Assembly (NCBI GenBank): GCA_947503265.1
Contig: CANNDC010000014.1
Coordinates: 1-64,000, forward strand
Length of the DNA: 64,000 bases
Source of the DNA: an uncultured Alteromonadaceae bacterium
GTDB taxonomy: Bacteria > Pseudomonadota > Gammaproteobacteria > Enterobacterales > Alteromonadaceae
Direction of reading: 5' to 3'
In this document: piece after piece, positions 19,707-27,492 of the stretch
How the letters are laid out: every line of letters begins with the position of its first letter
Position numbering within the stretch: the stretch's first letter is position 1
The notes under the pieces: model-generated
Databases searched by the model: none
Told to the model about the DNA's origin: nothing
What the model saw: the letters and a program-made list of their open reading frames with translations, nothing else
Program-made: the position numbers and the translations under genes

Positions 19707-20006
19707 CTCAATACTCTTTTTCCAATGAATTTGAAGTGTGGAAGAAGTGTCAGCTCGTTAAAAAGTGATTCTATATTTCAATATGTTATGTGGATGCGAT
19801 TCGGGATTGCCTATCATACTAGGGAGAATTTTGGGATTTGTGCCCCTGTCAAGACGTTTACATCCTCGTCTGATCACTCTAACGCTCTGTGGACCGCACA
19901 GAAAAGGACACATATTACGCTGTTGTAGGTCACGGCTTAAACAAACCTCAACCAATCTTATTGGGAAGATGTCTCAAGCATCGAAAATTCAACTTTAGTT
20001 TCAGCG
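19707..20006. other. 300-bp intergenic stretch, no gene recognised
   Basis: This lies between the convergent ends of the DUF58 gene and the phosphoglycosyl transferase gene. Short open frames on both strands (up to about 70 codons) have no recognisable protein features. No strong terminator hairpin with a T run was found. Confidence 0.5.
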
Positions 20007-21431
20007 TTAGTAAGCGTTTTTGTCTACAAACCCTTTAAACACTGTCTTGAAAATAATCTTAAGATCAAACCAAACTGACCAGCGATGAATATAATCTAAA
20101 TCGTACTCAACGCGTTTGACCATTTTATTCACAGTCTCAGTTTCGCCTCTAAACCCATTGATTTGCGCCCAGCCGGTAATGCCAGGTTTTACCTTATGCC
20201 GCAGCATGTAGCCCTCAATCAATGCTCGGTATTCTTCATTGTGAGCCACGGCATGGGGCCTGGGTCCGACGATAGACATACGACCTTGTAAAACATTGAT
20301 GAACTGCGGTAACTCATCGAGAGAGGTTTTACGTAAAAATGCGCCTAAAGGAGTAATTCTTGAGTCATTTTTGGTCGCCTGTTTAACCGCCTCACCATTA
20401 TCCTGAGTAGTCATTGAACGAAACTTGTAGACCTTAATTTCCTTACCATCTAACCCATAGCGATTTTGTTTAAATATAGCCGGGCCTTTGGAGGTCATTT
20501 TTACAGCCAGTGCAATAAATAGCATCGGGATAGCAATAATAGACAGAATCATAATTGATACGACGATATCTTCTATGCGCTTTAATACGTCATTAGCCCC
20601 CTGAAACGGTGTGTCGAATACACTCAGGGTTTGCACCGAGCCGACGGTTTGCCAACGGGCGTTTAACAGGTTGTATATAAAGAAGTTTGGAATGATATAA
20701 ACGTTACATGTTGTATCGCTACATTGATTAAGAATATCTGTGATACGTTTTTCTGCGCTCATTGGCATTGCTACATATATGTAGTCAATTTGATTTTCCT
20801 TAGCCAACTTGAGTGCATCTTTCACCGTACCCAAAACCTGATTTTGAAATTCATGAGGAAGTCTTTCAGGCGCTCGGTCATCGAAAATACCCTTAAATCG
20901 AATACCAAGTTGATCATTTTCGATAATTTGCATCGCTAGGTTATAGCCGGAAGAAGTAGCACCTATAACTATTGCTGAGCGAGAGTTATGGCCTTGTCGT
21001 CTCTGGAAGAACAGGATTTCTCTGAATATGATGCGCCATGACATGAGTGATAAGCCTGTCACTGCGAACCAAGCAAACATAGCTGTCTTTCTGCCATAAG
21101 GAGCAAGAGAAGGGAAGAAATAAGAAACAGCAACTACTAACAAGCAAGCAAACAACCAAGCCATAGCTGCATGTTTAATGAGTAACGTTGTTGATTCAGT
21201 GCGCCAAGAGCGATAAAGGTCTAATGCTTCGGCCAATAACATGAAGAAAATGTTGCTTATTAAAACTATAAGCATTCCTGTACTATCTATTTTCATGCCC
21301 AGCATCCAAAATATCGAAAAATAGATAACTGTAATCGTTATCATATCTACTAATCGATACAGAGTAGAAAAACTACTCTGGTTGGATTGAATTATGCCTC
21401 CTTGGCGATCTTTATTTACTTTTGCCTTCAC
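20007..21431 (-). CDS. Undecaprenyl-phosphate glycosyl-1-phosphate transferase (WbaP/VpsL type)
   Basis: This enzyme starts the exopolysaccharide repeat unit by moving a sugar-1-phosphate (usually glucose or galactose) onto undecaprenyl phosphate. It is a polyprenyl glycosylphosphotransferase of the long type (474 residues): four N-terminal membrane helices (about 28-130), a CoA-binding/Rossmann-like domain (SAIVIGATSSGYNLAMQIIE, about 150-250), a fifth helix (IEDIVVSIMILSIIAIPMLF), and the bacterial sugar transferase domain with KVYKFRSMTT, LDELPQFINVLQGRMSIVGPRPHAV and KPGITGWAQINGFRGET. It is transcribed away from the export operon. In Vibrio vps clusters the equivalent vpsL lies in the same direction as vpsM-P, so its inversion here is a rearrangement relative to that arrangement. 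Confidence 0.92.
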   Translation of the reverse strand: MKAKVNKDRQGGIIQSNQSSFSTLYRLVDMITITVIYFSIFWMLGMKIDSTGMLIVLISNIFFMLLAEALDLYRSWRTESTTLLIKHAAMAWLFACLLVVAVSYFFPSLAPYGRKTAMFAWFAVTGLSLMSWRIIFREILFFQRRQGHNSRSAIVIGATSSGYNLAMQIIENDQLGIRFKGIFDDRAPERLPHEFQNQVLGTVKDALKLAKENQIDYIYVAMPMSAEKRITDILNQCSDTTCNVYIIPNFFIYNLLNARWQTVGSVQTLSVFDTPFQGANDVLKRIEDIVVSIMILSIIAIPMLFIALAVKMTSKGPAIFKQNRYGLDGKEIKVYKFRSMTTQDNGEAVKQATKNDSRITPLGAFLRKTSLDELPQFINVLQGRMSIVGPRPHAVAHNEEYRALIEGYMLRHKVKPGITGWAQINGFRGETETVNKMVKRVEYDLDYIHRWSVWFDLKIIFKTVFKGFVDKNAY

Positions 21432-21778
21432 ACTTTATTCCTTAATGATACCGACGGTACTCTACAACAAAACTTTCTGAGTCGACGCTGAAAGGATCCC
21501 ATACATTCAGTGTACTCACGGATTCTATCACTAATATTATATTTCAAATAAATCTTTTAACCATTGGGGCAGCGCTTGCACTATTTTAGTGCGGGTTTAC
21601 AGATAAATTCGGTCCATTGTCTAGTTTATGCAACAAGCTATGCTCCAATGTCAATTATAAGCAGTAATCAGGCCAGTAATAAAAAAGGGAGCATGATTAA
21701 TGTGCCCACTGTCTACTTAAACCTCTTGTTTCCTATAGTTATTTTTAAGTTACTGGAAAAGGGGATCAATTCTTACCG

Positions 21779-21804
21779 ATAGTCTCTAATAAGAGACTAT
21801 TTTT
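21779..21804 (+). terminator. Stem-loop with T run in the EPS divergent region
   Basis: Perfect 9-bp arms ATAGTCTCT (21779-21787) and AGAGACTAT (21792-21800) around AATA, ending in TTTTT on the plus strand. It would terminate a short plus-strand transcript arising at about 21500-21600, or insulate the export promoter downstream. The stem has moderate GC, so strength is uncertain. Confidence 0.45.
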
Positions 21805-21892
21805 ATGGTTTTACGCAAGTATTGGGAAGTTTTGTAGAAAAATTATCGCGTTTGATATAGACTCCGCGCAAATTTAGCGAGCTAACTTTAGC

Positions 21893-21909
21893 TTGGCATG
21901 AAAATAGCA
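21893..21909 (+). promoter_or_regulatory. Sigma-54 type promoter before the EPS export operon
   Basis: TTGGCATGAAAATAGCA has GG at 21895-21896 and GC at 21907-21908 with exactly ten bases between, matching the -24/-12 consensus TTGGCACG-N4-TTGCA at all but about two positions. The predicted start near 21920 leaves a leader of about 138 nt before the first gene. Confidence 0.5.
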
Positions 21910-21936
21910 TAAATGATGTTATCAATGACATTGGGA

Positions 21937-21961
21937 ATCGTTTAGAAGTGTATACATTTCT
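21937..21961. promoter_or_regulatory. Shared motif ATCGTTTAGAAG-N8-TTTCT (copy 1)
   Basis: The same 12-base block and the same TTTCT at identical spacing occur at 33207-33231, before the glycosyltransferase operon. Within this copy AGAAGTGTATACATTTCT (21944-21961) is an 18-bp palindrome with one mismatched pair. It is probably a regulator binding site common to the two EPS operons. Confidence 0.5.
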
Positions 21962-22057
21962 CTGTAATATTCCGATCGTATCATCAATCGTTTATCACGT
22001 GTCGAATTAAAGTGTAAACACATTATTTTTAGTTATCTGGTCAATAAGGGCTATGGA

Positions 22058-23254
22058 ATGCATTTAAGAAAACTTAGCACAAGCATTGTTTGTATTTTGG
22101 TATGTACGTCGGCGACGGCGCAAGACTCTCAAGCAGGAAGTATAGATCTTGGCGGGTTTGAGCTGATTCCAGCATTAACGGCGACTTTATCTCACAATGA
22201 TAATGTCACACGCTCTAGTACAGATGAACAGAGCAGTTATACCTCTGTTATATCGCCTGAAGTGATTCTGTTGAACAACTTCGGAACCAATACGCTGCAG
22301 TTTGGTTACCGGTTAAGTAGAGGTGATTACTTTTCAAGTGACGCTGATGATTACACAGATCATTTCCTATCAGCCTCTCTTGAGTATGAAATTAATAGTA
22401 AAAATCGGTTTGAAACCGGTTTCTATTTCGAAGACGGCCACGATGAGCGTGGTACAGTATTTTCGATCGGTCGAGGAGAATCTTTGAGTTCGCCAGACCA
22501 ATTTAAACAAAACGAATTCGATTTTGTTTATACATATGGCTCTTTAAATGCCACAGCGCGTTTTGACGTCAGTTTGAACAGGCTGGCTCTCGACTATGAT
22601 ATCAATACACCAGAATATCTGGTACGTGATAGAGTGTTGGTTGATTTTGGTGGGGCTTTTTATTATCGAATAGGTTCTGCTACCGACTTGGTAATCAATT
22701 TAAATCATACTGATATTAATTATGACTTTGATGCTGACCCAGCTGTGCCTTTGGATAGCCGTTCAAAGACAATTCTAATCGGTGCAGAATGGGAAGCCAC
22801 CGCGGCCACTTCCGGTTACGCAAAAATTGGTTATCAACGAAAAGAATTTGATGCCCCAGATCGCAGTGATTTTTCTGGAGCGCGTTGGGCAGTTGGAGTT
22901 GAATGGCAACCAATTGAACGAGCTGTTATTGGGGTGTCTTCAAATGCAGACACTAGAGAAACAAACGGTGAAGGTAACTTTATTCGCAGTAAAGATGCCA
23001 CTCTTAGTTGGGATCATCAATGGTTAGAACGTATCTCAACCCGAGCATCTGTCTCTGTTGGATCAGATACTTACGAGGGTGAGGTTGATCCGCGTAAGGA
23101 TGACATTCAAAGATTGAAATTCTCAGCTACTTACCAATTTAGACGATGGTTGAGTTTCCAAGCTGCGTATCAGTTTGATGAAAGAGACAGTAATCGTGAA
23201 ATAATTGATTATAATCGAAATCTATTTAGTATATCTACACGAGTGACCCTCTAA
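22058..23254 (+). CDS. Outer-membrane beta-barrel exopolysaccharide export protein (VpsM/BBP2 type)
   Basis: The 398-residue protein has a signal peptide (cleavage near residue 21, ATAQ) and then repeated amphipathic beta strands through to the C-terminus (LSHNDNVTR, NTLQFGYRLSRGDYF, NRFETGFYFEDGHDE, SGYAKIGYQRKEFDAP, LSFQAAYQFDERDSN). This is the BBP2-like outer-membrane barrel that accompanies short Wza proteins in VPS-like and exosortase-linked EPS loci. It likely forms or completes the outer-membrane channel for the polymer. It is the first gene of a five-gene operon, with AAGGG 7 bp before the ATG, and the next gene starts 14 bp on. Confidence 0.85.
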   Translation: MHLRKLSTSIVCILVCTSATAQDSQAGSIDLGGFELIPALTATLSHNDNVTRSSTDEQSSYTSVISPEVILLNNFGTNTLQFGYRLSRGDYFSSDADDYTDHFLSASLEYEINSKNRFETGFYFEDGHDERGTVFSIGRGESLSSPDQFKQNEFDFVYTYGSLNATARFDVSLNRLALDYDINTPEYLVRDRVLVDFGGAFYYRIGSATDLVINLNHTDINYDFDADPAVPLDSRSKTILIGAEWEATAATSGYAKIGYQRKEFDAPDRSDFSGARWAVGVEWQPIERAVIGVSSNADTRETNGEGNFIRSKDATLSWDHQWLERISTRASVSVGSDTYEGEVDPRKDDIQRLKFSATYQFRRWLSFQAAYQFDERDSNREIIDYNRNLFSISTRVTL

Positions 23255-23268
23255 CTTTTGGAGTAGCT

Positions 23269-23802
23269 ATGAAGTTCAAACAATTACTATGCTGGGCATT
23301 TATCATGCTCAGCTCGTTTGTATTAGCAGTAGAATCAGATTTAAATCAGTACCGTCTCGGTTCAGGTGATGTGATAAAAATATCCGTATTTGGACAAGAA
23401 GACTTATCTCTTGAAACTCGTTTGTCTCACATGGGAGTAATAAATTATCCGTTTTTAGGTGATCTAACGGCGGTTGGTTTGACCGCTTCAGAACTTGAGT
23501 CCCTTATATACTCTGGCTTGAAAGGTGATTATCTAGTCGAACCCTCTGTTTCCGTCTCTATTCTCGAATACAGACCATTTTTTATTGATGGAGAGGTAAA
23601 AAAGCCAGGTGGTTACCCCTACCAACCTAGTTTAACTATCAACAAAGCAGCTGCTCTAGCAGGAGGCTACACTGAAAGAGCGTCTCGCAACAAGATAGTC
23701 GTAGTTCGAGATATTGCGGGTGAGCAAACCACGTTTAATGCCACTGTCACTGATATTGTACAACCTGGCGATATCATTACTGTTCAGCAAAGCTTCTTTT
23801 AG
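23269..23802 (+). CDS. Short Wza-type polysaccharide export protein (VpsN-like)
   Basis: The 177-residue protein has a signal peptide (hydrophobic 6-20, cleavage near AVES) and a polysaccharide export (PES) domain starting YRLGSGDVIKISVFGQEDLS, then a SLBB-like segment (FFIDGEVKKPGGYPYQPSLTINKAAALAGGYTERA). Unlike E. coli Wza (about 380 residues) it has no lipobox cysteine and no C-terminal outer-membrane helix, so it is probably a periplasmic adaptor. The barrel encoded just upstream would supply the outer-membrane pore. The gene is 20 bp before wzc. Confidence 0.9.
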   Translation: MKFKQLLCWAFIMLSSFVLAVESDLNQYRLGSGDVIKISVFGQEDLSLETRLSHMGVINYPFLGDLTAVGLTASELESLIYSGLKGDYLVEPSVSVSILEYRPFFIDGEVKKPGGYPYQPSLTINKAAALAGGYTERASRNKIVVVRDIAGEQTTFNATVTDIVQPGDIITVQQSFF

Positions 23803-23822
23803 CATCACATTACGGAATTACT

Positions 23823-26072
23823 ATGGCTTCAATGCAAAAGGAAACTTTTGACACCAAATTGTTGGATACAGAAAAGCTAGACTTTTCACAATATATTCAG
23901 ACCATTCGCCAATATATGTGGCGGGTGATTAGTCTTGCCATTCTCATATCAATTTTAGTTACTCTGATCGTTCTCTCGGTCACTCCAATGTATAAATCTT
24001 CAGCGTCTTTGTTAATTGAAGCAGAGCAAGCTAATGTACTTTCGATTGAAGAAATTTATGGAATGGATTCAAGTCGTAAAGAATATTTTCAAACGCAATA
24101 TGAAATATTAAGATCTCGCCAAGTAGCAGAAAAAGTCGTGAATAAGCTGAGACTTTATGATCATCCTTTATTTGATCCTAATGCTAAGATCCATTCTCCC
24201 AGTGCATTTAGGATAGCTTTAGAATCCACTAAATCCTTTTTTCGAGAAGCTCTGCCATTCTTGCCGCAAAAAGAAGTTGTTGAAAAGACAGAAGCTGAAA
24301 TGGCGGAATTGAAATTCGCTTTTGCTACTAAGAAAGTGATGGCAAGTCTTTCCATCACACCAGTAAGAAACACACAAGTTGTCGTAATTTCATATGAAAG
24401 TGAGGATCGCGAACTAGCAGCTTTAATCGCCAACACGTTTGGTGATGTCTATATAGAAAACTATTTAGAAGCTAAGCTGAATATGACGACAAAGGCCACT
24501 ACATGGTTGAACGAGAGTCTACAAGGTTTGCGGACTAAGTTGGATATAGCGGAAACTAACTTGTCAAATTTTTACGAACAAGAACAATTGGTTGATTTGG
24601 ATGGCGTAGTAGGTTTGACTGGAGATAAGCTACAGTTACAAAGTGAACAACTGTTGGCGGCTCAAAATGTGTTGGCACAGAGCGAAGCCATATTTACTAG
24701 AGTGAATAACAATAGTACTTCTCAAGAGGAATTGGCTGACTTGCCAGAAGTGTTGAATCACCCTTCGATTCAGAGTGTTAAAAAATCTGAAGTTGAAGCT
24801 CAAAGCAGAGTCTCTGAACTAAGTAAGACATATGGTCCTAAGCATCCGAGAATGATAACAGCAACCGCTGAATTAGAGTCCTTACAACTAAGTTTAAGCA
24901 ATCAAATCCGTTCTTTGGTTTCGGGTATTAACTCTGAGTACAGATCAGCGAAAAGCAAAGTGGAAACGCTTTCTAAAGAAGTAGAGTCTACTAAGCAAGA
25001 GTTTAGAAAATTATCTAACCTTGAAAATAGACGAAAAGCTCTGCAAAGAGAAGTTGATATTAATCAACAACTTTATAATTCCTTTTTCACCCGTTTGAAA
25101 GAAACCAGTGAAATCGGTGGATTTGAATCAGCCAATGCGCGCATTCTAGATATGGCGGTGCCAGCGAAACTTCCATTTAAACCAAAGAAGGCGATGATAA
25201 TAGCTGCCGCGTTTGCGATAAGTTTGGTTGTCGGGGTTATGTTAGCTCTTTCTCTAGAAGCACTTAACAGTGGAATTCGTTCTGTAGACGATGTTGAAAG
25301 GCGTTTAGGGCAACGCTTGTTAGGTATCATCCCGTGGCAACCACATAGCAAGATGAAAAATTTACCTTTGCGCCACTTCTTCGATACTAAGCACCATATG
25401 TTCGGCGAGTCAGTGCGGACGTTACGAACTAGTTTACAACTATTAAATATAGATAAACCCAATAAAACTATTTTGGTCACGTCCAGTGTACCCAAAGAAG
25501 GAAAAAGCACAGTTTCTATCAATTTGGCGTTTGCCTTGGGGCAATTGAATAAGGTCCTGCTAATTGATACCGATTTAAGAAGGCCAACTCTTGGAAAACA
25601 GTTTGGGTTTCCCGGGTTCCAACCCGGAGTTGCTAACTTAATAGCCGGAACACATGAATTGGAAGAATGTATAGTCACTGATGAATATTCTGGAATCGAT
25701 TTAATCTGTGCAGGAACTACACCTCCGAACCCACAAGAACTTCTTGCGTCACAAGCTTTTAAAGATCTTATTGCTGGACTTAAGGATTCATATGACCATA
25801 TTATTGTGGACAGTGCTCCCACTCAGGCAGTGAGTGATGCAATTGTTGTTTCAAAAGAGTGTGAGTCGGTTGTTTACGTGGTGAGAGCAGATAGTACGAG
25901 TCATAAAGTGATTAACAATGGTTTAAGTCGATTCTTGGAGATAGGTCACCGAGTAGACGGCGTGGTTTTAAATCAAGTTGATATCAAAAAGGCTCAAAAA
26001 ACAGGTGAATACTCAGGATTTTATGATCAATATGGATACCAAAGTTATAGTGCGGAAGCGAAATCGTCTTGA
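23823..26072 (+). CDS. wzc: Wzc-type polysaccharide co-polymerase and tyrosine autokinase (VpsO-like)
   Basis: An inner-membrane chain-length regulator and BY-kinase (749 residues). The Wzz domain lies between two membrane helices (about 36-56 and 455-475) with a long periplasmic coiled-coil part (about 200-420). The cytoplasmic kinase has Walker A VTSSVPKEGKSTVSINLA (about residues 555-572) and Walker A' LLIDTDLRRPTLG. The C-terminus carries a tyrosine cluster (EYSGFYDQYGYQSYS) for autophosphorylation. The tyrosine phosphatase encoded next would reset it; the stop overlaps that gene's TTG start by 3 bp. Confidence 0.95.
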   Translation: MASMQKETFDTKLLDTEKLDFSQYIQTIRQYMWRVISLAILISILVTLIVLSVTPMYKSSASLLIEAEQANVLSIEEIYGMDSSRKEYFQTQYEILRSRQVAEKVVNKLRLYDHPLFDPNAKIHSPSAFRIALESTKSFFREALPFLPQKEVVEKTEAEMAELKFAFATKKVMASLSITPVRNTQVVVISYESEDRELAALIANTFGDVYIENYLEAKLNMTTKATTWLNESLQGLRTKLDIAETNLSNFYEQEQLVDLDGVVGLTGDKLQLQSEQLLAAQNVLAQSEAIFTRVNNNSTSQEELADLPEVLNHPSIQSVKKSEVEAQSRVSELSKTYGPKHPRMITATAELESLQLSLSNQIRSLVSGINSEYRSAKSKVETLSKEVESTKQEFRKLSNLENRRKALQREVDINQQLYNSFFTRLKETSEIGGFESANARILDMAVPAKLPFKPKKAMIIAAAFAISLVVGVMLALSLEALNSGIRSVDDVERRLGQRLLGIIPWQPHSKMKNLPLRHFFDTKHHMFGESVRTLRTSLQLLNIDKPNKTILVTSSVPKEGKSTVSINLAFALGQLNKVLLIDTDLRRPTLGKQFGFPGFQPGVANLIAGTHELEECIVTDEYSGIDLICAGTTPPNPQELLASQAFKDLIAGLKDSYDHIIVDSAPTQAVSDAIVVSKECESVVYVVRADSTSHKVINNGLSRFLEIGHRVDGVVLNQVDIKKAQKTGEYSGFYDQYGYQSYSAEAKSS

Positions 26073-26797
26073 TCGACCTGCATAGCCATATTTTACCCGG
26101 AATTGATGATGGTGCAGATGACTTAAACGCCTCCCTTGAAATGGCTAAACAAGCCGTTGATTCAGGGGTCGTTAACATAGTATGTACTCCTCATATTCAT
26201 ACTGGGTATTTCGATAATGATAAGGAAATTATTGCCACTGCTTTTGAAAAACTGGTAGAAGCCAAAAATAGTGCAAACTTGCCATTGAAGCTAGCATATT
26301 CTGCGGAAGTGAGAATTTGTCCTGAAATAATGCATTGGATTGCCAACGAACAGATTCCTTATCTTGGTAGCTACGAAGATAGAAAAGTTATGTTAATCGA
26401 ACTCCCCCACAGCCATATCCCTCCTGGTACCGAAAATTTGCTTAGGTGGCTCGTTAAAAATGGCATTCAACCTGTTATTGCTCATCCAGAAAGAAATCGA
26501 GATATTATTGCTAACTACAATAAAATTAGTCCGTTAAAGCACTGCGGATGTTTATTTCAGGTGACAGCGGGTTCTTTAATTGGACGTTTTTCTGATCCTA
26601 TCAAAGACATCTCATCACAAATGTTAAAAGACGGTATAATAACCTACATTGCGTCGGATACCCACGATACAGATCGACGACCAAACGATATGAAAGCTGC
26701 ATATGAGCTACTAGAGTCAGTTGTTGATACCGAAACAGCAAAGCGCCTGTGTCGCGAAGTACCTGAGCAAATCTCTAGAGAATTGGAATGGCACTAG
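26069..26797 (+). CDS. CpsB/YwqE-type tyrosine-protein phosphatase (PHP family)
   Basis: A manganese-dependent PHP-fold phosphatase (242 residues) that dephosphorylates BY-kinases such as the one encoded just upstream. Metal-binding motifs are IDLHSHILPGIDDGADD (residues 2-18), CTPHIHTGYF, AEVRI, VIAHPERN and IASDTHDTDRRP. The start is TTG at 26069, overlapping the wzc stop, with GGAAG 10 bp upstream. Such enzymes are common in Gram-positive capsule loci; pairing with a Wzc in an operon is also seen in marine gammaproteobacteria. Confidence 0.93.
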   Translation: MIDLHSHILPGIDDGADDLNASLEMAKQAVDSGVVNIVCTPHIHTGYFDNDKEIIATAFEKLVEAKNSANLPLKLAYSAEVRICPEIMHWIANEQIPYLGSYEDRKVMLIELPHSHIPPGTENLLRWLVKNGIQPVIAHPERNRDIIANYNKISPLKHCGCLFQVTAGSLIGRFSDPIKDISSQMLKDGIITYIASDTHDTDRRPNDMKAAYELLESVVDTETAKRLCREVPEQISRELEWH

Positions 26798-27492
26798 ACT
26801 CGCCAAAAAGACGCCTGATATTAAGTGTAGGCATTATTCTTATCTGCTTGTGGGGTATTTCTAACGCGCTAAAAATGACATCCGCTAGTTTGGATTTTTA
26901 TTTAGTGAAAAACATACTCGCACTTTGGCAAGATAAAGGCGAACAACAAAGTGTTCAACAATATCAAACTGCAAAAACTGCAATAGAAGAAGCACTGTCG
27001 TCTCATAGCGATCACCCACTGTACGTAGATTTAATGGCTCAGATTAAAGAGTGGGGCGCTATCGCGCAATATGAAAATAAGGCAGAGTCTTTGGCTTCTG
27101 CCAAACAATATTATCTTCAGGCAACAACCATTAGACCTTCTTGGCCAGTAACTTGGGCTTCTCTAGTTATGATTAAGTGGCGTCAACAGGAGTTTGACCA
27201 AGAGATGTTGTTTTATTTGCAAATGGCAAATGAAATGGGACCGAAAAAACCGGAAGTACACATTCTCTACACGCAGTTGGGTTTAGCCTTGTATCAAGGT
27301 AACAACCTTTTGTTTTTGGAGATAAAGAATGATGTTTATAAACGCATTGCATTGGGGCTAAGAAATAGTCAAAGCCGTGAGAGGGTCATCAGCATAATTG
27401 AACGATTTGAAGCTGAGAAAGTTACTTGTCGTTGGTTGCGTTACGAAAAGGCTTGGATACAGAAACTCATTCCTAACTGTGAGCCGAGCTAG
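26788..27492 (+). CDS. VpsP family polysaccharide biosynthesis protein
   Basis: The 234-residue protein has one N-terminal membrane helix (about 11-30) and a soluble helical domain with TPR-like character (SAKQYYLQATTIRPSWPVTWASLVMIKWRQQ). The conserved C-terminal segment includes CRWLRYEKAWIQKLIPNC. It matches the VpsP family of Vibrio-type EPS operons in size and position (after the co-polymerase). The exact role is unknown. It overlaps the phosphatase gene by 10 bp and ends 20 bp into the tail of the convergent ligase-like gene. Confidence 0.8.
   Translation: MALDSPKRRLILSVGIILICLWGISNALKMTSASLDFYLVKNILALWQDKGEQQSVQQYQTAKTAIEEALSSHSDHPLYVDLMAQIKEWGAIAQYENKAESLASAKQYYLQATTIRPSWPVTWASLVMIKWRQQEFDQEMLFYLQMANEMGPKKPEVHILYTQLGLALYQGNNLLFLEIKNDVYKRIALGLRNSQSRERVISIIERFEAEKVTCRWLRYEKAWIQKLIPNCEPS

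Larger units (their letters stand above)
21432..22057. other. 626-bp divergent regulatory region of the EPS export operon
   Basis: No protein gene is supported here. It holds a perfect hairpin GCACTA-TTT-TAGTGC (21578-21592), a 9-bp stem-loop with T run (21779-21804), a sigma-54 like site (21893-21909), a 25-bp motif shared with the 33.2-kb promoter region (21937-21961) that contains the palindrome 21944-21961, a second ATCGTTTA (21987-21994) and a related GTGTAAACA at 22012-22020. The length and density of sites suggest complex control of matrix production. Confidence 0.6.

Noticed and set aside
19725-19998. Short frames on both strands after the DUF58 gene
   Set aside because: No start context, no homologous features, and overlapping frames on both strands; probably non-coding or decayed DNA.
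21487-21500. GG-N10-GC on the minus strand before the phosphoglycosyl transferase gene
   Set aside because: The flanks (GGGA...CAGC) do not match the consensus; too weak to call.
21564-21782. Open frame of 72 codons in the EPS divergent region
   Set aside because: TTG start without a ribosome site, no recognisable features, and it ends inside a terminator-like stem; treated as non-coding.
25073-25822. 249-codon open frame antisense to wzc
   Set aside because: It lies wholly opposite the conserved kinase domain and has no protein features; a shadow of codon bias.
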